Assembly (NCBI GenBank): GCA_038025085.1
Contig: CM076154.1
Location: 20,842,501-20,906,500, forward strand
Origin: Tetragonia tetragonoides
Taxonomy: Eukaryota; Streptophyta; Magnoliopsida; Caryophyllales; Aizoaceae
DNA length: 64,000 nt
Direction of reading: 5' to 3'
Shown: in pieces, positions 23,000-34,278 of the stretch
How the letters are laid out: each line of letters starts with the position of its first letter
Position numbering within the stretch: position 1 is the stretch's first letter
Position numbers and translations under genes: made by a program
Notes under the pieces: model-generated
The model's input: the letters and a program-made list of their open reading frames with translations, nothing else
The model's database searches: none
What the model was told of the DNA's origin: nothing

Positions 23000-24093
23000 T
23001 GTAAGGACCCGGGATTTTCACCAACCTTGTTTTCACGGAGTGCGTCCTTATAGAAAATTATTTGTCAGTTGGGGGCTTAGATAAGTTCAAGGGACCATCG
23101 AGTTAGAAAAGCTTTTGAAAATACTTGAATTGAATAAAAACCATGAAAGAGGTCACAAATCTGCTATCGGCATTTTATCGAAGGGACAAACCGAAGGGAC
23201 AAATCGAAGGGACAACCCAATAGCGTGAAAAGTGAACTAATCATGTTTTTAGAAAGACTCCCGCTTATATAAAACATATAAGTACCCAAGAATAAAGGGT
23301 TTGGGGGCGAAGGTACGAGGTGGGAAGGTGTTAGGCACCCAACTCGCCCATTTTATGACGGCCTCTACTAACTCAAGTTTGCTTAATAATTTAAAGACAT
23401 AATTTCCATGCAAAACCAGATTAACAACCTAGACTTAGACTATTAATTGGTTCATCACAAGCATCACAACATTTATTTTTAACCCTTATTTAGACATGCA
23501 TTTGATTGGCAAATTGAGTAGCACAACGATTATACAGACCATATTTAGGAAGCGATGAGAATAGAGGTTGCCAACTATAGTCTGTGTGTTTTGAACTGAG
23601 GGTGAAGGGTTGTTTATATAGGCGAGGGAAGTAGGGTTGTACGGTCGAAAATTGAGCTGAAAATGAGACGGGCTTGAAGCATGAGCCGGGCCCGAAGAGA
23701 AAGTCAGCGCCGCTAGCGGCGCTGGTCTGGGCCGCTGACGGCTGTCAGCAGCCAGCAGCCAGCTGGATGACGTCATCCAGCCTATTTTTATTTTTTGGGG
23801 TTTTTAAACCTTCCGACAAAAATGAAAAGACCGTTTTACCCCTGAACAGTAAAAGACAGTTTTACCCTTAAATCGCAACTTGGCGACCGGGAGTCGGAAT
23901 GAGGCATGAGACGTGTCGTTGGAAAGCTCTTGAACGGGGCTTCTGAATGGAATGGAATGAAGGAGTGTTTGGAGCAAAAACCTGATACCTTATCTTAACT
24001 ATTAAAGCAAAATAGCAGTTCAAGCTTAAAAATTACTCCTTTCATCATCGGGCTTTTGCGGAGAAATCCGAAGACGCTTTTTTGGCGTCTACA
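23000..24093 (-). repeat. 3' LTR of E2
   Basis: Runs from TGTAAGGACC on the plus strand to GGCGTCTACA. Perfect palindrome GCCGCTAGCGGC at 23709-23720; TATA (TTTATATA on the plus strand) at 23613-23620. A deletion near 23555 removed the segment corresponding to about 48070-48270 of the sister LTR. Confidence 0.9.
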
Positions 24094-24111
24094 GAAGCCC
24101 CCACTTTGATC
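24094..24111 (-). other. Polypurine tract of E2
   Basis: On the minus strand GATCAAAGTGGGGGCTTC abuts the LTR start TGTAGACG. A near-identical tract abuts the 3' LTR of E3 at 27864. Confidence 0.75.
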
Positions 24112-24529
24112 GAGTTTGAGTAAAAGCGAAGATCAAAGTACTCCGAAGGCGACATGCAGAATGCTGATGTGCAAACGGTGTGTGAGAGTGTACCCTATGC
24201 ATACATATGAAGACAAACCTGAGTTGGAACACGCTCGTAGTGTGCTAAGATTTCGTCCATGCGAACACAAGAGAAAGCAAAGGTTATAGTAGCAGGATAG
24301 AACACCGTCCGTAGATGGTCTAAACGTCTGCTGGGGACCTGTATTCATAGTGAATGAAAAGGTTAGTAATACTTTGAGAATGATCAACATAGAGTGCTTC
24401 GACAAACAGTGACTAAACACCGATCGACGGAGGTCGAGATTCCGTCCCTGTCTAAGAAACAAAAAAGTCAACAAGACAGCGCGATTAAAAATAATCGGCC
24501 ATGAAGTGGTTAGAACATATGAACGGTTC

Positions 24530-24897
24530 AAATGCAATAGTTTATGCAATCATTGACTGAAACGTATAAAAAAAAAAAAATTGATAGTATAACCACAATA
24601 GTTTAAGCAATCATTGACTGACACATATAAGTAACCCTGTAGTGGGATAGTTCAATTGCAACAGCTTAAGCAATAATTGAATAACCCCAAAAATTTGTAA
24701 CCTTATAGAGGGACAGTTTAACCGCAACAGCTTAAGCAATCATTGACTAACCCCAAAAATTTGTAACCTTGCAGAGGGATAGTTTAACAGCAACAACTTA
24801 AGCGATCATTGACTAACCCAAAAATTTGTAACCTTGTAGAGGGATAGTTTAACCGCAACAGCTTAAGCGATCATTGATTAACCCCAAAAATTTGTAG
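24530..24897. repeat. Tandem repeat in the 3' untranslated region of E2, unit about 66 bp
   Basis: Units contain AGCAATCATTGACTAACCCC, AAAATTTGTAACCTTG and GAGGGATAGTTTAACCGC, with starts near 24603, 24667, 24733, 24800 and 24865. A diverged unit lies to the left. The array lies between the polypurine tract and the antisense PMD gene. Hypervariable 3' repeats are known for Tat/Ogre elements. Confidence 0.85.
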
Positions 24898-25209
24898 TAT
24901 CGTGTTGCTTAGCAAGTGCCGTCAAAAATTTTGGGCTTATAAATAACTTGGGCGCTCCGGGTTGTGAGAGTCGTCGCCGTGTAGATCCGAGTATCAGTAC
25001 CTGGGAGCTGCAAAAATAAATGGGTTAGTTTAACCTGTAAATAGTTGGTACCGTAAAATGGGTCAACTGTTGAATTTGATTTTGTGGGCCTGAGGGTTTC
25101 GCTCCCACGCGCTTGGTACTGATATTTGCCGCCAAATGAACTGTAATAATGAACTCTGGACGGGAAAAAGGGGCCATGGGTCAGCAGTGGGGCCCATGCT
25201 GCAGGTCTG

Positions 25210-25300
25210 CAAGGCCGCTAGCGGCCTAGGCCAGCAGCGGCGCTGGGCCTCGGTGTGAGGCCGCTAGCAGCTCTGGACAGCGCCGCTAGCAGCGCGTGGC
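25210..25300 (+). promoter_or_regulatory. GC-palindrome cluster upstream of the E2 PMD gene
   Basis: One perfect GCCGCTAGCGGC at 25214-25225 and two near copies (GCCGCTAGCAGC near 25260 and 25281). The PMD 5' untranslated exon follows (about 25315-25434), then an intron ending at 25573. Confidence 0.6.
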
Positions 25301-25598
25301 TTGAGCCAAATAAGAAGCGCTTCGGCACTTTCTCTCTCCTTTTTTTCGTTTTGGGTCTTCTTCCTCAGCGAGCCATTGTCGAGAGCAAGCTTGTTGAAGT
25401 TCCACTATTGTTGAGTGCTTCACTCCACTTGAGGTAAGTTGATTCTTGTCCGTTTTCTGCGGTTTTTGTCTTGAGCTTGCTTATTTTTCCACCTAGTCGC
25501 TGAATTTTTAGTTGCACAATTGAATGGGTGCTTGTTGCTTGCGAATCTGAAACTTTTGTTTTCCCACTTGTAGAGAGAGAAAACTCCATTGTGTTCCC

Positions 25599-26636
25599 AT
25601 GACTCCCGTAGACAAAGGGATGAGTCTTTTTCCAACCGGGTTGCCTTCTACCCGAGGGCCTCCGACCGGTCACGCGGATGGGGCTCGACTGTACCAGGAT
25701 TCTTTTATTCGATTGGACTGGCGCCCGCCTGGAGTTTGGAACCGCAGTGTTCTGTTGCCCGCTAGACTGAGTCATTTATCTGACCCGGAGCTGGTACGTT
25801 TTTTGACTTTTTTTTTTTTTTTTCTGTTCAGTATATTTGAACTGAAAATTGGAACTGTTAGTGCTTCGGCACACGAACAAATTGGGACTTGTACTGGATT
25901 GGTCGTTAGCTGTATATAATTTGTGTGAAATTATTTTAGCTGTATTTGTGGTATATGGGGTATTGAGAAAATTTTGTTGGTTGGCTAGGGTGGTTTTACT
26001 GCAGGTCTATGGGACTACTTCCCATTGGTCTATGATGTTGGGGACCTTTTCAGAGGGGGCTAGGAATTTGGTACTGGACTCGGGTCTCATCGATTTTTTG
26101 ACTGTCATCCTTGCTTGTCACTCGGAGGATTCTAGGATTATTACCCGGGGGTCACTGGAGAGATTTTGGGATTCTACGAACACTTTTCATACACCTGTCG
26201 GAGAGATGTTTCCTACCCCTTACTAGTTTGCTGTGCTGACGAGGTTATTATTTAGAGGGCGTTGTATTCAGTATGACGCGAGCTATTGGCGACAGAGTGA
26301 CACTTTGTTGGATCTTTACGGGTCTGTATACACCCATTTTGATAAGGATCGGGTTTCCATGGCGCGGTTGTGGGAGGCCGTATCTGCACAGGGGATCACC
26401 GAGGAGCAAAGGGCTCGTATTTTCGTGGCTTGCTTGCTGGGTTGACGATATTTGCTCAGAAGAAGAGCGTGTGTCAAGTCAGTTTCTTGACATCCCTGAA
26501 GGATTTGACCAAGGTGCGTGAGTACAACCTTAGTGGGGCTGGTTATGCTTCTTTGGTGAAGTGGTGTCGTCGGGCTTGTAGGCCTAAGGAGATGAGTGAG
26601 AGGACATCTATCACGGGGCCATGGAGGATACTAAAG
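25599..26636 (+). pseudogene. PMD gene of E2, 5' part (exons 1-2)
   Basis: A 5' untranslated exon ends near 25434 (GAG|GTAAG) and the next exon opens at an acceptor at 25571-25573, with ATG at 25599. Coding exon 1 is 25599-25793 and encodes a block ending LSHLSDPEL. Exon 2 is 26005-26636 and encodes the PMD core: FWDSTNTFHTPVGEMFPTP, then RGRCIQYDASYWRQSDTLLD and a DKDRVSMARLWEAV block. A TAG near 26224 replaces the CAG of the E1 copy, and a TGA near 26444 is preceded by a base loss. The gene is interrupted in intron 2 by the E3 nested element; its continuation is at 40022-41324. Transcribed antisense to E2. Confidence 0.8.
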
Positions 26637-26665
26637 GTAGGTTCTCTCTTTTTTCTTACTCCTCT

Positions 26666-27863
26666 CTTATGCTATATGGTTCCATACAAATCCGGTCGTC
26701 CAAGATCCTAAATTAACTAGGCGGGTTAAAAAAACCAAATTACCTATGTTATCGCTTTGCATAATTTATATCCAATTTACATGCATACTATTAACAAGCA
26801 TAAACAAGATATAAAACACTAAATTAACGCTCCAACCTACCAACTTTGCTAAACGCGCCAAGCATTGTATATGCACATCAATAAAACCGTTAGTAACTTC
26901 AAACGAATATTAATGATGTAAAGACGATAACTTTATGCTAAAATAAACCTAAGAGGCTACTATATGCATGCAAAAACTACGAAAAGATGCAAACTTGCAT
27001 AAATTAATAAAAAGATGCTAACTTTATATTAACTAAACATGCATAATTATGTACAAAACCCAAAACATGTAAATTTATTCAACCATAATCAAAAGCTAAA
27101 TTAAACATGATTAATAAACAATAAAACAAGAGATTTAATAAAGAGTTAGGCCCTCAGGATGGTTAACCTGGACGTTCTATTCGAACGGGACTGGAAGAAT
27201 TAGGATTGTTCTTCGATCTTGGATGCTAGGCTAGGTGTATTACCTGCTTGGATCTTCAGATTTCTGAATTCTCTTTGATTTGGGGAAATATGTGCTCTCA
27301 ATGCTCTCAAAATTGTGAATTGACAGACCTCCTGCAAAAGAGGGTGAAAAGGAGTATTTATAGAGTTAGGAGACGAATTTGGGGACTTAGGGCAAGAAGC
27401 CCGGCGCCAAAACTCGACCAAGCCAAAAGCTGGTTCAGCGGCCACACGGAGGGCAGCCAGGGCCCGCGGCTGTCGCTGGGCCGCTAACACTCGGCGGCTG
27501 GCCTAATGGCCCCCACTGTCACGCGTTGTCGTCGGGTCTAACGGCGCGCGCGTGACTAGGGTTTTTGACTTTTTGTGCTCTGTAAATTACAAAATCGCCC
27601 TTGGGCTGACCCAGGGGGCCGGGATTGAGCGGTTTTGACCCAAATATTCGAGACGCGATATCTCTTGATCCGGGAACCTAATTGAGGCAAGGTCAAAGGT
27701 GTCGGGATCCTTATAACAAGGGCTATCCAAAGACTGAGGTTTCAAGGAATTTGGTCTAGATTTCCTGGCAATGTCCGTTTCTGCTTATGTCCAATGTTAA
27801 TCCATTACCATCATCATCGGGCGTTGCGGTGTCAGGGGATGAGAACCGATTAGGGTGTCTACA
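26666..27863 (-). repeat. 3' LTR of E3, truncated
   Basis: Matches 38814-40009 of the sister LTR but lacks its outer 320 bases. The joint falls in CTTATGCTATATGG, which overlaps CTTATCCTATATGG of the intact LTR, a microhomology of the flanking PMD intron with the LTR. TATA on the minus strand at 27355-27362. Confidence 0.85.
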
Positions 27864-27881
27864 GAAGCCCCCACTTTGGCC
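27864..27881 (-). other. Polypurine tract of E3
   Basis: GGCCAAAGTGGGGGCTTC on the minus strand directly precedes the LTR start TGTAGACACC. Confidence 0.7.
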
Positions 27882-28008
27882 GAGCTTGTAAAAGCGAAGG
27901 TCAAAGTATTTGCTAAAAATACCTGCAATGTTTTTTTGAAAATGCTTTATGTTAGAAAGAAGGAAAGATAAACTCCTGACCGCCTGTGGTGAGGGTTACC
28001 TGCTTTGC

Positions 28009-28272
28009 GGGGGCTGACGCGATGCTAATTTTAATAGCTTCGTCGTCAAAGAGCGTTGCGTTGCTCTGCTTTGCAGGTGCCAACGTGACGCTAATTTTAA
28101 TAGCCTCAACGTCAAAGAGCGTTGTGTTGCTCTGCTTCAGTTGTTGTCAACGTGACCCTAATTTTAATAGCTTCAACGTCAAAGAGCGTTGTGTTACTCT
28201 AATTTAATTGTTGTCGACGTGACGCTATTTTTGATAGCTTCAACGTCAAAGAGCGTTATGTTGCTCTGCTTT
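28009..28272. repeat. Tandem repeat in the 3' untranslated region of E3, unit about 67 bp, four copies
   Basis: Units contain GTGACGCTAATTTTAATAGC followed by TTCAACGTCAAAGAGCGTTG. Starts lie near 28014, 28081, 28148 and 28214. Each unit holds a small inverted repeat, CAACG..CGTTG. The sequence is unrelated to the E2 array but sits at the same place. Confidence 0.85.
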
Positions 28273-28962
28273 AATAATGCCTGTGTTCAGGAAAATTGTG
28301 CCTGCAAAATAAAATAAAGTGCCTGTGCTTGTAATAGATTAGATATAAGGCTCGCGCCTGCAAAAATAATAGATAGACAATACCGGGTCCCTAGGATAGG
28401 AAACCAAGCTGTGGGGGAAAAACAGTCATTTTGGGTGATATATTCAAATCTCCCGGGCTTCCAACGGTCGAGAAATGCAATCCCGCGCAGAATTTGAACT
28501 CGTGGGCCCGCCCCGAGAATGGCGAACGAGAAAATTGGTTCGGCAGCCATGCGCAGGGTCGCCCTTTATGGGCCCACTCAGCGGCTCAAAACGCCAGAGT
28601 CAGCAGCTGGACCGCTGAGCTTGGGTGGCCCTGAACCGGGCGCTGGGCCGGTTCAGAGGCAAAATCGGGTATTATGTGTGAGGAGCCGAGTTTTGGGTCA
28701 TTTTTCCCCAAAGTTTCGAGACTCTCTCTCCTACCTCCATTGTTGCCCAATCTTCATTTCTTACTCAAATTTGCTCAAATTTGCTTCTTTTTGCTTGCAT
28801 TTGCTTGGGTTTGCATAATCTTTGCATAATTTGAGTTTATTTGTGATTTCTCACAAATTTGGGGTGAATTTGAGAGTGGGTTTTTGAAACCCTTGAAGAG
28901 AGAAAATCCGAATTTCTCCATCTTTGCTTGTTTGTTCTTGCTTGCCTTGCTCATAAATCTCC

Positions 28963-31734
28963 ATGGCTCCAAAATTGGTGAAGAAGAGGAGTAGAAGGGC
29001 CGAGGTTCGGGAAGAGGTTGAAGAAATTAACATCTTCACCAAAGTCTTTCCTTCCCATGTCAAGCCTTCCAAGAGGAAGCCTAATGTGGCTTTCCCTCAA
29101 GATAGGTATACACGGTTGGATAGGATGCCCGACATCATTTGGGATCGGTCGGAGTTGCTCTTTCGACCGGAGACTCACTTGAGTTCTCGTGCTTCCAAGT
29201 TTGTGGTAAGCCTCAAACTTTGAATTCATACTTTTATTCATTGAATTTTAGTTTATATGCTTTGCCTTGAGTAGAATTTGTGTATCGATTGTATGCAATT
29301 GTCAAGTTTGTAGCGCATGTGATCTTGCGCGGCTTGAACGAACTTAGAAACATGCTTAGGATTGAACATTTGATTGAAATGTGAACCTAAGAGGTTGCAA
29401 ATTGATCATAGGAACCCGATGGGAATTTGAAACCCCATGGTAATTATGGTTCTTCGGTGAAACTTTTTAAGATCTTGCCCAAAGAGGTGCAAAGTGCAGT
29501 TTTGGGTGCGGGGTTTGAGCCCCTTTTGAAAGCGGCGGACTCGGTTGAGCGAGTCAAGAGATGTATTGTCCGTTTGTCCTTGGAGCGTTTTTGGGATACT
29601 ACCAACACGTTCCACTTTCCTAATGGGGAGATGATGATCACTCCATCGGAGTTTGCTATGCTGATTGGGGTGCCTTGCGTGGGTACGCCCATTGTGTATG
29701 ACGTTTCCAGTTGGAGACGTAAGACAAAGATGGTGGAGTTGTTTGGCCCTTGGGGAAACACCTGGGGTCACCATTATCGCCCCTATAGCGAGCTCTACTT
29801 TGCTTTGACTGATGCGAGGTACAGGAGAAATACCTCGGTGGAGCAGAAGGCAAGGATGTTCATCGCCTATCTCCTTGCCACCACCATCTTTGGTGACAAG
29901 GGAGAGCGTATTCATGCTATTTACCTCCCTAGCTTGTTGGATTGGGAGAGGGTGAGAGAGTATAACTGGGGGTTGCCGGGCTACGCCAACCTCTTGAGGT
30001 GCATGCGGTTTGCTTGTCGCGTAAATGATGAGGGATACAAGCAGTCGACTCTTCCTCCCATGAGTTTGTGCGGTTTTTGGAAGGCCTTGCAGGTGCGTTT
30101 TGCTTTTGTATCTATTTGATGATTTGCATGATTTAAGTGTACAGTGCTTAATTTCATGTTTTGATGTAGCCTTGGTTCTTTGAGCATTTCCCGGACATGG
30201 CACCTACGGGCTAGGACTCGGATTTCCCGGTTTGCAGGGCATGGCGTCATAGGGGTCCTGCGGCCTTCCCGACTCTTTAGCAGTACAGGGAGGCCCTCTT
30301 GCACTTAGATTGGCACAAGGTAACGAAATTTTGCTTTTTGTTTATTGCATGGATTTGTATTTCTTGGTGTGGAAATATCTTATGTCGCATGTTTGCGTAG
30401 ATTGACTACTTCCCATGGGCAAAGTACTATGGGTTGGTTTCTGATGCTGTTTTGGCATCTAGGGCGGTGGATTGCCAGAGGATCCTGATTGCGGGTCTGT
30501 TCTCTTTCGAGTGGTATTTGGGACAGCGGATCTTCCGTCAGGTTTATCCTGATGTGGTGGGGTTGAGGATTCCTTTGGATCCTCCCTCGACCATGTTTTT
30601 GGTGAGGTGCTTGTCTCGCGAGCAGGTTACAGAGGCCATGGTGGGCTCAGATGCTATGCGGTATTTGAGGGAGCCTACAGAAGACCTTGCGGGGCACTAC
30701 GAGCAGTTCCGTCGTGATCGCCTCATGCCTTCATTTGTGGGCTTGAAGGTAAGAACTTTATATTGGATATTCTATGCCTTTCGTGTTTTGTTGGTTGTTA
30801 ACCTTCTTTGCTTCATAGGAGCCTTGGGTTGATGATGTTAATGTGGATGTCCCGGATATGCGGGTCCGAGGTCGGGACTATGGCGGGAAAGAGTGTTGGG
30901 GAGAGGTCCCGATGACGGAGGACCTTGATGAGGACATCCAGGGCCTTCCTCTTCCAGTTGGCCATCCAGGGGTAAGCTTGTCATTTTACCTGTTGCATGT
31001 GATTTTTACTATTTTCATGCTTGTATTGACTTTTTCTTTGTGCAGCTTGACCGTGAGCAGACCGGGAAGGTCTTCAAGATCATGCATGCTATGAAGTCCT
31101 GGATATCCCGAGCTCTTTCAAAGGGCACTTGCTCGAGATCTGACTTGGATAAGGTAAGCTTGATTTTGCATGTTCAAAGTTGTATGCTTTAAGAAATGTA
31201 TCTTATATGTTTGGTGGGTTGCAGGTTGAGTACCGTCGACCTCTTCCTCGTCGGTCACGACAGGTGGTTATGTCTGATGATGAGGTCGTGAGCTCTCCTG
31301 AGCGCAGCCCTTCTCGTGAGAGGATCCCTCGGAGGGAGAGTCCTAGGAGAGAGAGAGAGCTTGTGCATCGGACGGAGCGTCCTGGTGGGAGTAGGGTGAC
31401 TCAGTTTGTGGAGCCTATTCCTATGCCCATGCCGATGTATCCTTCTTATCCTAGGTATGCGGGGTAAGCCCTATATGGCGGTCTTTACTACCAGCCCCCT
31501 GTCCCTGCTCCTATGATGCCTACCATGCCTCCTCGTTCTTCTTGGGGGTATGATTCGAGTTATGCCGGAGAGGGGTGCTCATATCGGGAGCCTGCCCGTC
31601 ATTCTTCCTTTGACCCGGGTCAGTTGGCGGCGTTGATCTTTGGTGATGAGCCACGAAGGTCGGAGGATCACTTTGAGGTGCTCCGCACGGATGCTGATGC
31701 GGGTGATGATTTCTACGATAATGTATTTGTATGA
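28963..31734 (+). pseudogene. PMD gene of E3, seven exons, all splice sites kept, three stops
   Basis: Exons 28963-29205, 29412-30092, 30170-30319, 30401-30748, 30819-30971, 31046-31153 and 31225-31734; every exon except the last is a multiple of three and every junction is GT-AG. Exon 2 holds the PMD core: ERFWDTTNTFHFPNGEMMIT, then PSEFAMLIGVP, and EYNWGLPGYANLLRCMRFAC. Exon 4 holds GLFSFEWYLGQRIFRQVYP. Exon 7 encodes an Arg/Ser-rich, then Pro/Met-rich tail. The joined frame is about 730 codons with TAG codons in exon 3 near 30213 and 30281 and TAA at 31465; each is one transition from a sense codon. Antisense to the element. Exon layout matches that of the E1/E2/E4 copies. Confidence 0.85.
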
Positions 31735-32526
31735 AATACATTCTTGAACATATGTGTTGAACAAACATTCGGACTTTGCTTTTGTAATATATATTGCCGT
31801 TTTATTGGTCCCTGCATATAATTAGGCTAATGCAAATGCACAAGTAGTCAATCAAAAGCGCAAGTAATAGCCATGTAGCAAAAAATGGTACAGCCAAAAG
31901 TTAAAGTTGGGTGTACCCTATCCCCCCTAAAAAAATGAAAAAAAAGAAAGGGGTGCAAAAATGAAATGAAATTAATAAGTAGAAAAGGAGAGTAGTAAAA
32001 ATAAAAGATGATAACCATCTAAAAAGAAATAAGGAAATTGTGGGGTTCCCATAAATAATTAAGGAAATAAGAGAAAAATAGGAATAATAGAAGAAATAGG
32101 AAACTGTGCCAAATTGGAGTCCAAAACGGTTAAGGAAAGTGTCCAAAACCGGGTAGAAGAGGGCTGTCTTGAAAAATGTGCTCGGCGACCGAAGGAAGGC
32201 GCTCAGCGGCTGACGCGAAGGAGCGGGGGTCGAAAGAGGGGCCGCCTGACTCAGCGGCTGGGCCGCCGAGGCTGGGCGGCTGGCCGCTGAGTTTCAGCGG
32301 CTGGGCCGCTGGGCCTTGGCTGCCATATCGTGGCCGCCGAGCCTTCGGCGACTGCCCTATGGGCTGCTGAAGCCTTTTTTTCGACGGGTTGCCATAGTTT
32401 CGTCTTTTTTCGTGCGAGCCCTATATAAGCTTTGGGTTAGTCCAGTTTGGGACATCCCCTTCATAATTCAATAGTAATAGAGAGCTTTTTAGAGAGAGAG
32501 ACTCCCAATTAATTTAGATTTCAGCC
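31735..32526 (+). other. Spacer between PMD and DUF7745 genes in E3, with GC-rich upstream region
   Basis: The left half is A-rich. The right half (32180-32370) is packed with CAGCGGC and GCCGCTG strings, including CAGCGGCTGGGCCGCTG. A TATA box (CTATATAAGC) lies near 32422, about 100 bases before the ATG at 32527. Confidence 0.6.
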
Positions 32527-33848
32527 ATGACAAGTTTTGAGGTTATGTTTGATAAGTGGTTGCAATCCATGACCCCTGAAGAGAGGATGAGACTTGTGCC
32601 CTTTGACTTGAATGATCTCTTCCACCTGAAGCAAGTTCAAGTTGTCTGGAACCTTCTTGAGGTTGCGGTTAAATTTTGGGATGACCAGCTTCATGTTTTT
32701 AGATTCGGGTGTAACGAACTGTGTCCTCTTCCCGAAGAATTTGCCGCCATAATTGGGTTCCCTCATGATCAAGCTCCTGCAACTCCATGGCTCGGGGCCA
32801 ACCTTGAAAGCTACTATAAAAGGTATCTTGGTTTATCCCCAACACAAGCCTCTTCCATGGCTAGAACCGGTGAGCTAGACCTCAATGGTGCAATTGATAT
32901 CTTTTTCCCCAAGGTAAGGGATGATCATAATGAGACATATTATAGGCGTGCTTTTATCTTATGTCTCTTACATAGGTACCTCTTTGTTGGTGGAGGTAAT
33001 AATGGTAAAACTTGTATGCTTAGAATTGTTGAACAAATTCAAAACGATTTTACCCCTATGTCCCTTGTTCTTGGTGAAACCTTAATGTGCTTGGACCACA
33101 AGAAACAAGAACCATCGCATGGTGGATGGACGGGAAGCCCTCTTCTCCTTCAATTTGTGTTTGTTTGTTTTTGTAGATATGGCTTTTGGAGCATATGTCC
33201 TTCATTGAAAGGCCCGCTAATGCGCTCAAATACCAACCAAAGCAGTTTCCTGCCCGCCGAAGGCTTTATTATGAATCCACCATTGATGAATGGCGTGGAT
33301 ATCTTAAAGCATGCCCTTTGCTAAGATGGACTGTCAAGTGGTGGGTTTTGACTATTAGTATGGTGAGATCTTGGGAGTGTGCATGGGACCGTCGTCCAAA
33401 GTGGAGCATTCCTCACATTAAGGCCTCTAAGGCCATATCTTTGGCTTATGAAGCTTGGATGGATTGTAAGACTACGGAAGGCCGTCGTGCATGTAGAAAA
33501 TCTGAACAAGACGATCTTAAGGGCCAATCGGTCAAGGCTAGCTTACGGCTTTCTAACCCCAATGATCCCAAAGGGGAGGGTAAGCAAAAGGGAGTCAAGC
33601 ATGTGAAAAGCGTTCTCAACCCGAAGGCCAAGAAAGCTCTAGCCAAGATTACTACTAAGCCGGAAGAGAAGCCCCAAATTCGGGCCAATGACCATGAAGC
33701 CTCTTCCAGTGCCCCTCTAATGGAGGTTGAAAAAGAAGAAGAACCCGTGGTTCGAGAGAGATGGGCTCCCAAGGAACGTGAAGTGGAAGGCCCAAAGATT
33801 GATGAAGCCATGGAGGATGTCGTCCCTACTACCGAAGCTATGGAGTAG
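32527..33848 (+). pseudogene. DUF7745-like antisense gene of E3, one 23-base interruption
   Basis: The first frame (32527 on) opens MTSFEVMFDKWLQSM and contains LHVFRFGCNELCPLPEEFAA and YYKRYLGLSPTQASSM; it aligns with the E1/E2/E4 copies through SPLLLQ at 33153. There 23 bases (33154-33176, a T-rich string ending TTGTAG) shift the frame, after which the second frame (33177-33848) continues IWLLEHMSFIERP to a Lys/Glu-rich tail ending at TAG. The other copies have no interruption at this point. Without it the product would be about 433 residues. The family function is unknown; the gene is transcribed from its own TATA promoter, opposite to the element. Confidence 0.75.
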
Positions 33849-34278
33849 TTTATTAGGAAATACTCTTTTGGAGCATGTCTTAGCTTAGGATTGCCTTTTA
33901 TTTGCTTTAAATTCGATAAGGGTGATGTGCCCCTTTTTTTAGATTTAACTAATTTGTTTTTATTATTTAGGAATTGCGTAGTCTTGTAATGGACTTTATT
34001 ATTATTTATGGAGACATGCTTATTTTATTATGGCAACCTTGTATTTATTATGTGCACAATGTTTAAAGACTTTTGAACGCGAATTTGATGAAGGGGCCGG
34101 GCCCAATTGTAATTGGGTTGTCCTACGTATCCTTTTAGGGGAATCAGGCCGCTCGTAGTTCTTATCCGTTCTTTTTAAACATTAAACCTCGTTATTTTAA
34201 TTTTTTTTATTAATTTTTTTTTTCGGGATTAGTTAGCCTTGTGTGGGCCTCTCGAAAGTGTTATATTGGGTGTCTTGC
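33849..34278. other. Convergent 3' region between DUF7745 gene and integrase in E3
   Basis: AT-rich, no gene. The string CCTACGTATCC near 34120 occurs at the same place in the E1, E2 and E4 equivalents. Confidence 0.5.

Noticed and set aside
24530..24897. Possible CRISPR-like array of 66 bp units
   Set aside because: Units are contiguous without unique spacers and the genome is a plant; it is a retroelement 3' tandem repeat.
29406..30304. A 265-residue minus-strand frame opposite the E3 PMD exon 2
   Set aside because: It has no domain and mirrors a real coding exon; plus-strand exon structure and homology explain the region.
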